From JAUUZQ01 sp964538375 (lineage in GTDB: Bacteria; Bacteroidota; Bacteroidia; Bacteroidales; GCA-2748055): a stretch of DNA of 64,000 nt. Of the stretch, positions 8,456 through 15,864 are shown one piece after another. The stretch lies in NCBI GenBank assembly GCA_964538375.1, contig CAZIFQ010000003.1, positions 124,001-188,000 on the forward strand, written 5' to 3'. Position 1 is the stretch's first letter, and each line of letters begins with the position of its first letter. Below the pieces are notes generated by a model, which made no database searches, was not told where the DNA came from, and saw only the letters and a program-made list of their open reading frames with translations. A program made the position numbers and the translations under genes.

Positions 8456-9337
8456 ATGCACTACCTGATACTCTGTATCCTCTCATCTACCGGAATCTTT
8501 GTTGTATTCAAATTTCTCGACAGAAAAGATGTCCTCCCCTTCCCTGTTATCGTTATCAATTACCTCATCGCCTCCTTGTTTGGTTTTCTGATTAACTCAG
8601 CAGATTTTTCATTGAAATCAATCATTTCCCAGCCATGGCTGCCGATTTCATTTTTAATAGGAGTCTTATTTATTGTTTTGTTTTTCGTTATTGCCAGATC
8701 TTCCAGGGTTGCCGGAATCTCAGTTACAACAGTAGCCAGCAAGATGTCAGTTGTATTTCCCATTATCTTCTCGATGCTCATTGATTCAAGTGATGTGTTG
8801 ACGCTTACTAAGCTATTGGCAATAATTATTGCCCTAATAGGTGTGCTTCTTACCGTCTATACGCCAAGCTCGAATTCCGTACTGATGAAGAAGATTACCC
8901 TTCCCCTTATACTTTTTATTGGAATGGGAATTGTTGATTCTTTGGTAAAATTTGCACAGCACCAGTATGTTGAAAATTCTGACAAGGCATTATTCAGCGC
9001 TGTTCTGTTTTTTATTGCCTTTCTTACGGGAATACTTATTCTGCCGTTCAAGAAAGGAATGATTGGACATTTTAAAAAGGCAGCCACGTGGTTTTGGGGA
9101 ATTGTATTGGGGATCGTAAATTTCGGATCGATCTACCTTTTAGTATCAGCATTGAACCATGTAAACAACAATGAGATTAGAACGGATAGCTCAGTAATAT
9201 TTGGACTCAATAACATAGGTATCGTTGGACTGAGCATTCTTGTCGGACTATTGATTTTTTCTGAGAAACTTAAATTAATTAACTGGATTGGCATTGCCCT
9301 TTCTGTAGTATCTATACTTTTGTTTACTATTGCGTAG
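8456..9337 (+). CDS. EamA/DMT-superfamily inner membrane transporter
   Basis: This 293-residue protein is almost entirely hydrophobic, with about ten predicted membrane helices in two halves (for example ILCILSSTGIFVVFKFL and the C-terminal IGIALSVVSILLFTI). The layout and the repeated half near LINWIGIALSVVSILL are typical of drug/metabolite transporters of the EamA type. The substrate cannot be read from sequence. It begins about 12 bases after the dnaA terminator and its stop lies 2 bases before the yigZ-like gene, so those two are likely cotranscribed. Confidence 0.85.
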   Translation: MHYLILCILSSTGIFVVFKFLDRKDVLPFPVIVINYLIASLFGFLINSADFSLKSIISQPWLPISFLIGVLFIVLFFVIARSSRVAGISVTTVASKMSVVFPIIFSMLIDSSDVLTLTKLLAIIIALIGVLLTVYTPSSNSVLMKKITLPLILFIGMGIVDSLVKFAQHQYVENSDKALFSAVLFFIAFLTGILILPFKKGMIGHFKKAATWFWGIVLGIVNFGSIYLLVSALNHVNNNEIRTDSSVIFGLNNIGIVGLSILVGLLIFSEKLKLINWIGIALSVVSILLFTIA

Positions 9338-9339
9338 TT

Positions 9340-9945
9340 ATGAAAGAGAGTTACTTCACTATAGAAAAAGAATCGCACGGACTTTTCAAGGACCGTGGAA
9401 GTAAATTCTTATCTTTTGCCTATCCTGTCACAACTGAAGATGAGATCAAAAATCATCTTGATAAACTACGAAAAGAATACCACGATGCCAGGCATCATTG
9501 CTATGGCTGGAGATTAAACCCAGACAATAGTTTATCTCGTGCGAATGACGATGGTGAACCATCAAATAGCGCAGGAAAGCCAATCCTCAATCAGATTGAA
9601 TCGAAGAAGCTAAGCAATGTTCTTGTGGTGGTCATAAGATACTTCGGAGGAACTTTACTTGGTGTAGGCGGATTAATAAATGCCTATCGTACTGCGGCGG
9701 CTGAGGCACTGGAAAATAACAGAATTATTAAGAAATATATTTATAAATCATACAAAATTAGTTTCCATTATGGCTTAATGAATGCTGTAATGAAAATTAT
9801 CAAGGAACATGACCTGGAGAATTTCGACCACGAGTTTGAGATGAGTTGTTCCCTGAAAGTTAATATCAGAATTATATTGGCAGAAAAGGTCCTGGATCAA
9901 TTCAAATTGATTGATGGATGTGAGCTCGAAGAACTCGATTTATAA
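9340..9945 (+). CDS. yigZ: YigZ/IMPACT family protein
   Basis: The 201-residue protein carries the UPF0029/IMPACT core. Motifs include DARHHCYGWRL (about residues 48-58), NDDGEPSNSAGKPIL (about 68-82) and VVIRYFGGTLLGVGGLINAY (about 98-117). A C-terminal YigZ-like ferredoxin-fold segment follows. E. coli YigZ is a conserved protein of uncertain biochemical role; the eukaryotic relative IMPACT regulates Gcn2. Nothing in the sequence narrows the function. The length matches bacterial members. It follows the EamA transporter after two bases. Confidence 0.92.
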   Translation: MKESYFTIEKESHGLFKDRGSKFLSFAYPVTTEDEIKNHLDKLRKEYHDARHHCYGWRLNPDNSLSRANDDGEPSNSAGKPILNQIESKKLSNVLVVVIRYFGGTLLGVGGLINAYRTAAAEALENNRIIKKYIYKSYKISFHYGLMNAVMKIIKEHDLENFDHEFEMSCSLKVNIRIILAEKVLDQFKLIDGCELEELDL

Positions 9946-9994
9946 TATTTATAAATATGTTATCAACATTATAAAAATCAAAAGTTGTCAATTG

Positions 9995-10002
9995 TATATT
10001 TG
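9995..10002 (+). promoter_or_regulatory. Candidate -7 element for the pyrBI operon
   Basis: TATATTTG matches the Bacteroidota TAnnTTTG box. Initiation just downstream would give a leader of about 100 bases before pyrB. The leader contains a 9-codon reading frame (MKHPFNFFW, 10024-10053) and the words CATGTG (10079-10084) and CACATG (10107-10112). The second word includes the pyrB start codon, so pairing could mask it. Both the leader frame and the pairing are speculative. Confidence 0.45.
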
Positions 10003-10109
10003 TAACTAAATATTTATTACCACATGAAGCATCCATTCAATTTTTTCTGGTAAAGGAATGGCTATGATAAGGAAGATCCATGTGAACATTAAAAATCAAT
10101 TATCTCCAC

Positions 10110-11018
10110 ATGAAAAATAAGAGTTTAGTTTCCATCTATGATTTCACAAAGGACGATTACTTGAAGATTCTGGATCTTGCTGCTGAGTTTGAAAAGAATC
10201 CAACGCAGGAAATACTGAATGGATATGTAATTGCCACCCTGTTTTTTGAGCCCTCGACAAGAACACGCCTAAGTTTTGAAAGCGCAGTAAATCGCCTGGG
10301 TGGAAAGGTAATTGGATTTTCTGATTCCACATCAACCAGTGCTGCCAAGGGTGAGTCACTTCGTGATACTATTCGTATCGTGAGTAACTATAGTGATCTC
10401 ATCGTTATGAGGCATCCGCTTGAGGGAAGCGCAAGATTAGCCAGTGAATTTGCTACTGTCCCGATTGTTAATGCCGGCGATGGAGCCAATCAGCATCCCA
10501 CGCAAACCTTACTGGATATGTTCTCAATTCAGAAAACACAGGGAACACTTGACAACCTGAACATCTTCCTTGTCGGCGACCTGAAGTACGGCCGTACTGT
10601 GCACTCCCTGCTGATGGCTATGTCGGAATTCAATACAACATTCTATTTTGTCTCTCCCGACGAATTGAGAATGCCTGAAGAATATAAAATACTTTTGGAT
10701 AAAAAGGGATTGAAATATCATGAGTTCCGTGATTTTAAAGAGACTGTTGAAGATGCAGATATCATTTATATGACCCGGGTGCAGCAGGAAAGATTTACTG
10801 ATCCTATTGAATATGAAAGAGTGAAAAATGCGTTTATCCTTGAAAAATCAATGATAGAAAATTCAAGGGAAAATATGAAAGTGCTTCATCCCCTTCCACG
10901 CGTCAATGAAATTGCGTTGGATGTTGATGATACTCCACAGGCCTACTATTTTCCACAAGCTCTGAATGGCGTTTATACACGTCAGGCGATTATAACTTCA
11001 ATTTTGGGACTCAAATAA
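10110..11018 (+). CDS. pyrB: Aspartate carbamoyltransferase catalytic subunit
   Basis: This 302-residue enzyme joins carbamoyl phosphate to aspartate, the first committed step of pyrimidine synthesis. Carbamoyl-phosphate binding motif FFEPSTRTRLSFESA is near residues 46-60. GANQHPTQTLLDMF (about 128-141), DLKYGRTVHSL (about 157-167) and HPLPRVNEIALDVD near the C-terminus are all family signatures. The length equals that of the class B enzyme, which needs a regulatory chain. The next gene, 7 bases downstream, encodes that chain, so the two form a pyrBI operon. A candidate promoter lies about 110 bases upstream. Confidence 0.97.
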   Translation: MKNKSLVSIYDFTKDDYLKILDLAAEFEKNPTQEILNGYVIATLFFEPSTRTRLSFESAVNRLGGKVIGFSDSTSTSAAKGESLRDTIRIVSNYSDLIVMRHPLEGSARLASEFATVPIVNAGDGANQHPTQTLLDMFSIQKTQGTLDNLNIFLVGDLKYGRTVHSLLMAMSEFNTTFYFVSPDELRMPEEYKILLDKKGLKYHEFRDFKETVEDADIIYMTRVQQERFTDPIEYERVKNAFILEKSMIENSRENMKVLHPLPRVNEIALDVDDTPQAYYFPQALNGVYTRQAIITSILGLK

Positions 11019-11025
11019 TACTACA

Positions 11026-11481
11026 ATGAAAGACAAACAACTGAGCGTTAGCGCCATTAAAGAAGGAACAGTAATAGACCATATTCCAGCAGGAAGCCTC
11101 TTTAAAGTAATATCAATTTTGAAGCTAGACAAACTGGATACAATGGTGACATTCGGAAATGGTTTTGAAAGTAAACAATTAGGTAAAAAAGGAATCATCA
11201 AGTTATCCAACGTTTTCTTTGATACTGAAGACATAAATAAAATTGCTCTTGTAGCTCCTTCTGCTAAACTTAATATAATCAGGAACTTTGAAGTGGTAGA
11301 AAAAATGAAGGTAGAAATACCCGATGAGATAACTGGCATTATTAAATGTGTAAACCCAAAGTGCATTACAAATAGTGAAACTGTTACCACTAAGTTCACA
11401 GTTATCTCAAAAGAGAAAGTTCAACTCAAGTGTCACTATTGTGAAAAGATAACGAGCCAGGCAAACCTCAATATGGTCTGA
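11026..11481 (+). CDS. pyrI: Aspartate carbamoyltransferase regulatory subunit
   Basis: This 151-residue chain binds nucleotide effectors (CTP, ATP) and links catalytic trimers. The N-terminal allosteric domain shows KEGTVIDHIPAG near residues 11-22. The C-terminal zinc domain keeps all four ligand cysteines: CVNPKC (about 108-113) and CHYC (about 138-141), with the spacing of the E. coli protein. The gene is 7 bases after pyrB. A very long perfect hairpin ends the operon. Confidence 0.97.
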   Translation: MKDKQLSVSAIKEGTVIDHIPAGSLFKVISILKLDKLDTMVTFGNGFESKQLGKKGIIKLSNVFFDTEDINKIALVAPSAKLNIIRNFEVVEKMKVEIPDEITGIIKCVNPKCITNSETVTTKFTVISKEKVQLKCHYCEKITSQANLNMV

Positions 11482-11489
11482 CAAGTATA

Positions 11490-11546
11490 AAGGAAAAGGG
11501 AAAAAGGAAAAAGTAACGACCACTTTTTCCTTTTTCCCTTTTCCTT
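11490..11546 (+). terminator. 25-bp homopurine/homopyrimidine hairpin after pyrBI
   Basis: Bases 11490-11514 (A and G except for the final T) and 11522-11546 (their exact reverse complement) form a perfect 25-bp stem with a 7-base loop. A further T/C-rich run continues to about 11560. It lies 9 bases after the pyrI stop and also faces the minus-strand DUF4293 gene, so it may terminate both. The arms are built from repeats of AAGGAAAAGG-type words. Confidence 0.75.
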
Positions 11547-11569
11547 TTTCCTTTTTCCCTGGTCCTTGT

Positions 11570-12028
11570 CTACCGAATTCTATCAGCTGCTTTTATAAGC
11601 AGTTCATCTTTTTGTATTCCTTTAAATGCCAGGAACAATAAGACCAGCATTATTGGTGGTATCACTAAGCGCCATTGAAAAACAAACTGCAGACCATCAA
11701 AATTATGCATGATGTAACTTACATAATAGTATGACAATCCAATCAAGCCAATATTAAATATCATAAGAAAGATTGTCAATCTTATCTGTCTTGGCCTGTT
11801 CTTGTATGAAAAGATTGTCAAAAAAGACAAGAGGGCTGATATAGCAAGCATTACAGTAACCGGCCAGGTAGAAACAGCAAGTTTCTCACCCTGCAGATCG
11901 AATGCACCGTGATGCTTGAAATAGATCCCCCCTTCTTCCAGGTTAATAAATGCAAGAGGGCCTGTGAACAATAGAACTGACAAAACAAAAACTATTAGCA
12001 GATATAAAGACTGTCTGCGTTGAATCAT
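11570..12028 (-). CDS. DUF4293 family membrane protein
   Basis: This 152-residue protein begins MIQRRQSLYLLIVFVLSVL, the usual opening of DUF4293 proteins, which are restricted to Bacteroidota. Four hydrophobic helices can be seen (about residues 6-26, 52-72, 80-105 and 118-140). The function is unknown. It lies 12 bases downstream of the prohibitin-like gene on the same strand, so the two are probably one operon. The C-terminus is short and positively charged. Confidence 0.85.
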   Translation of the reverse strand: MIQRRQSLYLLIVFVLSVLLFTGPLAFINLEEGGIYFKHHGAFDLQGEKLAVSTWPVTVMLAISALLSFLTIFSYKNRPRQIRLTIFLMIFNIGLIGLSYYYVSYIMHNFDGLQFVFQWRLVIPPIMLVLLFLAFKGIQKDELLIKAADRIR

Positions 12029-12040
12029 CTTAATCCAGTT

Positions 12041-12856
12041 TTAATTGTTCCCTAAAATTAATGGCAAGCCCTCGTCTCCACCTCCAATAACTATTACCTT
12101 GGTATTTGGAGATTTTGCAAGCTCAATTGTTGCATCGATACCTTTCTGAGTTAATATTCTGTCAGATAAAGATGCGGTAATAATCTTGTTGTAATCAGCA
12201 ATACCTTGTGCTTCAATTCTCTTTTTGTCTGCTTCACTTTTTGCTTTTTCGAGTGTATACTGATAGGTAAGTGCAGCTTGCTGTTCCTCTAATTTAGTCT
12301 CAATAGCATTCTTGATCGTTTCAGGAAGGATAATTGAACGAATGAGCAAATCTTTCATCGTAATATCTTTAGCTGCCAATGCCAATCTAGCCGCCTCAAT
12401 AATATCATCCTCTACCTGGGCTCGTTTTGTAGAATATATCTCCTCTGCAGTATATCTGCCAGTTACCGCTCTTACAGCAGATCTAACATTTGGAATAACC
12501 ATAACAGATACATAGTCTTGTCCAATATTTTCGTGTAGGTATCCAATCTTATTGTACATAGGATTGAAGATCACTGTCACATCCACTTTGAGTGACAGAC
12601 CACCTTTATCCAGTACATCCATCTGTTCTTCACTTTTTTGCTCTTTGACATCATACTTGATAATATCATTCCAGGGAGCAACAACATGGAAACCAGGAAT
12701 AATGATATTCTCTTTATCCAGTCCGCCGGCAAATTTCTTAAAAATTACAGCGCGTTCACCTGGTCTGATAGTATAAAACATTTTGCTTCCAAAAAGGAGC
12801 AATAGAACCAAAACAATTGCCCCGGTTACAACCAAAACTTGTGTTTTCTTATTCAT
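12041..12856 (-). CDS. Prohibitin/SPFH family membrane protein
   Basis: The 271-residue protein has one N-terminal membrane helix (about residues 7-25, VVTGAIVLVLLLLFGSKMF). An SPFH/Band 7 domain follows (about 27-200), with IRPGERAVIFKKFAGGLD and VRSAVRAVTGRYTAEEIYSTKR. A charged helical segment with EEQQAALTYQYTLEKAKSEADKKRIEAQG is the coiled coil that drives oligomer formation in prohibitins. Such proteins form ring-shaped membrane scaffolds and often modulate FtsH-type proteases; no partner gene is nearby. It is likely cotranscribed with the DUF4293 gene. Confidence 0.9.
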   Translation of the reverse strand: MNKKTQVLVVTGAIVLVLLLLFGSKMFYTIRPGERAVIFKKFAGGLDKENIIIPGFHVVAPWNDIIKYDVKEQKSEEQMDVLDKGGLSLKVDVTVIFNPMYNKIGYLHENIGQDYVSVMVIPNVRSAVRAVTGRYTAEEIYSTKRAQVEDDIIEAARLALAAKDITMKDLLIRSIILPETIKNAIETKLEEQQAALTYQYTLEKAKSEADKKRIEAQGIADYNKIITASLSDRILTQKGIDATIELAKSPNTKVIVIGGGDEGLPLILGNN

Positions 12857-12927
12857 AATTATTTTTTTTAAGTGATATTTATTTTCAGATCATTGTTTAA
12901 ATAAACATATCAATTGTTTATAACGCC

Positions 12928-12959
12928 TTGAAGGCAGCTACAAAAATACATTAAATTTG
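12928..12959 (+). promoter_or_regulatory. Promoter of the nucleoside phosphorylase gene
   Basis: TTG at 12928-12930 and TAAATTTG at 12952-12959 are 21 bases apart, an excellent fit to the Bacteroidota -33/-7 promoter. The start of transcription would be about 12966, just before the gene at 12978. A minus-strand TATTTTTG (12941-12948) in the same interval may serve the divergent prohibitin gene. Confidence 0.6.
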
Positions 12960-12977
12960 CAGAGTAACTAAGTTTTA

Positions 12978-13868
12978 ATGAAAAAGGAACATCTTTCAAA
13001 ATCGGAGCTGGTACTCACACCAGATAAAAGTATATACCACCTGCATCTAAAACCAGATCAGATTGCTGACATAGTATTTCTGGTTGGTGATCCGGGAAGA
13101 GTACAAATCATGTCATCATTGTTTGATTCAGTTGAACACAGAATTGAGAATCGTGAGTTTGTAACACACACAGGGTATTACAGAAAGAAGCGAATCTCTG
13201 TGGTTTCAACAGGAATCGGTACAGACAATATTGATATCGTGGTTAATGAATTAGATGCCCTGGTCAATATTGATTTTGACACCAGGGAAGTGAAAAAGGA
13301 AAAGAAATCACTCAAACTCATTCGAATTGGAACCAGCGGTGCCATGCATGCTGAAATAGAACCAGGTTCTGTCATTGTTTCAGATATTTCATGTGGATTA
13401 GACAATCTGCTGCATTACTACAAAGGTTTGCATGAGATTTCCGACACAGCCATGGGTGATAGTTTTATGAAGCACATGAGTTGGAACAAGGAAAACTCCA
13501 ATCCCTACTTCATTCATGCCTCAAATGATCTTGTTTCCCTGTTAAATGGAAAGGCATTTTTCCATGGGATCACGCTCTCTGCCCCTGGATTTTATGCGCC
13601 ACAAGGTAGGTCCTTACGAATGGCTATTGCTGATCCGGATTACATTGAGAAAGTAAGTAGCTTCAGGTACAATAATTTACGAATCAATAATTTTGAAATG
13701 GAGGGTTCAGCATTGTGTGGATTATCAAAGATACTTGGCCACCAAGCAGTAACAATCTGCATTGCCCTTGCAAACCGAATTACAGGCCGCTTTATTACTG
13801 AATATCAACCCATGGTAAAAGTATTACTTCAAGATGTTCTGGATAAAATTTGCAGCATAGATGAGTAG
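12978..13868 (+). CDS. Nucleoside phosphorylase (PNP/UDP family)
   Basis: This 296-residue enzyme should split a nucleoside with phosphate into base and ribose-1-phosphate. Phosphate-site motif FLVGDPGRVQIMSSLF is near residues 34-49. IRIGTSGAMH (about 114-123) and NNFEMEGSALCGL (about 233-245), whose Glu-Met-Glu contacts ribose, are both typical. The overall pattern resembles uridine phosphorylase, but the base specificity cannot be fixed by eye. Its last 8 bases overlap the start of the next gene, indicating translational coupling. Confidence 0.85.
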   Translation: MKKEHLSKSELVLTPDKSIYHLHLKPDQIADIVFLVGDPGRVQIMSSLFDSVEHRIENREFVTHTGYYRKKRISVVSTGIGTDNIDIVVNELDALVNIDFDTREVKKEKKSLKLIRIGTSGAMHAEIEPGSVIVSDISCGLDNLLHYYKGLHEISDTAMGDSFMKHMSWNKENSNPYFIHASNDLVSLLNGKAFFHGITLSAPGFYAPQGRSLRMAIADPDYIEKVSSFRYNNLRINNFEMEGSALCGLSKILGHQAVTICIALANRITGRFITEYQPMVKVLLQDVLDKICSIDE

Positions 13869-14742
13869 CATCTCTTCTGAAATACAGGCATTGATTACTC
13901 TTCTTGATGATCCTGACGGATCAATACATAATTGCGTTATTGAGCGTCTGGAAGAAATTGGAGAAGAAGTAATAAAACCACTTGAAAAATCATGGGAATC
14001 TACCTTGTCTCCGCCGGCGCAGTCGCGGATTGAAGACATTATAAGAAACATACAACACAATACCATTCGAATCGATATGCAGCAATGGATTGATACCGGG
14101 GGAGAAAATCTATTATTCGGAGCATACCTATTGGCTAAAATTCAATATCCTGAACTCGAATATGAACATTTAAATATGCAAATTGAAGCGCTTCGCTCGC
14201 AGATATGGCTGGAATTGAATGATCATTTAACTGCCCTTGAAAAAGTCAAGGTGATCAATTATTTTCTTTTCACCATACATAAGTTCAGCCGAAGCAGCAG
14301 AGGTATGACAATGCCTCAGCTTTTTTTTATTAATCATGTACTGGATACTCATAAAGGAAGTCCGGTTATCCTTGGCATTATTTATGCCGAAATTGCGTCC
14401 AGACTTGATCTCTCCATTAAAGGTGTAAATTTGCCAATGAATTTTGTGTTGTGCTATCATGATCCCGGCTATCTTGATGATCCTGATGGAGTAATGTTTT
14501 ACATTCATCCATACAGTAACGGTGATATTCTTGGTAGAAACGAACTGGAATATTTCTTAACTGAGCAGAAAATTGACATGAAACCGGCGTACTTAAAACC
14601 ATGTACTCACATTGACATACTTATCCGTTTGGCTGAAAACCTGATATATGCATATACCAGTTCAAAAAAGGAAGAGAAAACTGCAATTTTAAAAGAGATG
14701 CGTGATATGCTTTGGGAAAGACGATCAAATCAAACCTGGTAA
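13861..14742 (+). CDS. SirB1-like transglutaminase-fold protein
   Basis: The 293-residue protein has an N-terminal helical, HEAT-like part (about residues 1-60). A SirB1/Transglut_core2 domain follows, marked by INHVLDTHKGSPVILGIIYAEIASRLDL and INLPMNFVL-like GVNLPMNFVLCYHD (about 155-205). Proteins of this family have the transglutaminase fold, but their biochemical role is unsettled. The start ATG lies within the last 8 bases of the nucleoside phosphorylase gene. Its 3' end overlaps the convergent epimerase gene by 13 bases, so no independent terminator exists between them. Confidence 0.82.
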   Translation: MSSISSEIQALITLLDDPDGSIHNCVIERLEEIGEEVIKPLEKSWESTLSPPAQSRIEDIIRNIQHNTIRIDMQQWIDTGGENLLFGAYLLAKIQYPELEYEHLNMQIEALRSQIWLELNDHLTALEKVKVINYFLFTIHKFSRSSRGMTMPQLFFINHVLDTHKGSPVILGIIYAEIASRLDLSIKGVNLPMNFVLCYHDPGYLDDPDGVMFYIHPYSNGDILGRNELEYFLTEQKIDMKPAYLKPCTHIDILIRLAENLIYAYTSSKKEEKTAILKEMRDMLWERRSNQTW

Positions 14743-15785
14743 TACTCTTTGTACCAATTAATAAACTTACTTATCCCCTCTTCGATCGATGTATCTGGCT
14801 TATAATTGTAATTCGAGACAAGTGCATCCACATCAGCCCAGGTTTTCTCCACATCACCTGCTTGTATGGGCACTAAGATTCTCTCTGCCTCTTTGCCAGT
14901 TGCTTTTTCTATGGCATCTATAAAATCCATCAGTCGAACCGGATTGTTATTACCAATATTATACAAGCGATAAGGAGCTGTTGAAGATGAAGGATCAGGC
15001 ATGGCTGAATTCCATTCTGCATTTCCGACAGGTGGGTTTTCTACCATACGGCTTATTCCTGTGACGATATCATCTACATAGGTAAAGTCTCGTTCCATCT
15101 TACCATGGTTAAATACCTCGATAGGCCTACCTTCAAGAATGGCTTTTGTAAAAATAAACAGTGCCATATCCGGGCGCCCCCATGGTCCATATACAGTAAA
15201 GAAACGAAGTCCAATTGTAGGTATACCAAATAGGTGGCTGTAAGTATGTGCCATCAGTTCGTTACTCTTCTTGCTTGCTGCGTATAAGCTTACTGGGTGA
15301 TCAACATTAGAACTAACAGAGAAGGGCATGGTTGTATTCAGTCCGTATACGCTACTACTGCTGGCATAAATTAAATTTTCCACCGGGTGAAATCGGCAAG
15401 CTTCAAGAATATTCAGGAAACCTGTAATATTACTTCCAATATAAACTTCTGGATTAGTAAGACTGTATCTCACTCCTGCCTGGGCTGCCAGGTTTATAAC
15501 AACATCGAATTTCTCATCGGAAAACAACTTATCGATGCCTTCTTTATCTTCCAGCTTTAATTGTATGAACTGGTAATTATCATTTGTCGAGCTGTGTACG
15601 ATCTTTCCATACGAAACATCTTCCTCTGCTACACCGGCATGCTTCAGTCGGGAATATTTCAATGAAAGCTCATAGTAATTATTAACTTCATCCAGGCCTG
15701 TTACCTGGTGTCCTTCATCAAGCAATTTATTTGCAAGGTGAAACCCTATGAATCCTGCAGTTCCGGTAATAAGGATCTTCTTCAT
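14730..15785 (-). CDS. NAD-dependent sugar epimerase, UDP-glucuronate 4-epimerase-like
   Basis: This 351-residue short-chain dehydrogenase-type enzyme has the N-terminal NAD-binding GTAGFIGFHLANKLL (GxxGxxG). The catalytic ASSSSVYG serine region and the YAASKKSNE (YxxxK) pair are present. GLRFFTVYGPWGRPDMALF and ERDFTYVDDIV are characteristic of UDP-glucuronate 4-epimerases (CapI type), which make UDP-galacturonate for surface polysaccharide. A related UDP-sugar 4-epimerase cannot be excluded. It lies downstream of rny on the same strand. The 79-base gap between them contains a perfect 20-bp palindrome. Confidence 0.87.
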   Translation of the reverse strand: MKKILITGTAGFIGFHLANKLLDEGHQVTGLDEVNNYYELSLKYSRLKHAGVAEEDVSYGKIVHSSTNDNYQFIQLKLEDKEGIDKLFSDEKFDVVINLAAQAGVRYSLTNPEVYIGSNITGFLNILEACRFHPVENLIYASSSSVYGLNTTMPFSVSSNVDHPVSLYAASKKSNELMAHTYSHLFGIPTIGLRFFTVYGPWGRPDMALFIFTKAILEGRPIEVFNHGKMERDFTYVDDIVTGISRMVENPPVGNAEWNSAMPDPSSSTAPYRLYNIGNNNPVRLMDFIDAIEKATGKEAERILVPIQAGDVEKTWADVDALVSNYNYKPDTSIEEGISKFINWYKEYYQV

Positions 15786-15797
15786 TGTTCTTTAACC

Positions 15798-15817
15798 AGA
15801 TGAGGCATGCCTCATCT
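15798..15817. repeat. 20-bp perfect palindrome with GAGGCATGCCTC core
   Basis: AGATGAGGCATGCCTCATCT reads the same on both strands. The T-run follows it only on the plus strand, where no gene ends, so it is a poor terminator for the minus-strand rny gene. The 12-base core recurs at 49277-49288. Confidence 0.8.
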
Positions 15818-15864
15818 TTTACAAAAAGCTTCGATTATTATTCTTTTTCATCCTTCCCCTCTAC

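Noticed and set aside
15798..15817. Terminator for rny
   Set aside because: rny is on the minus strand, but the T-run follows the hairpin only on the plus strand.
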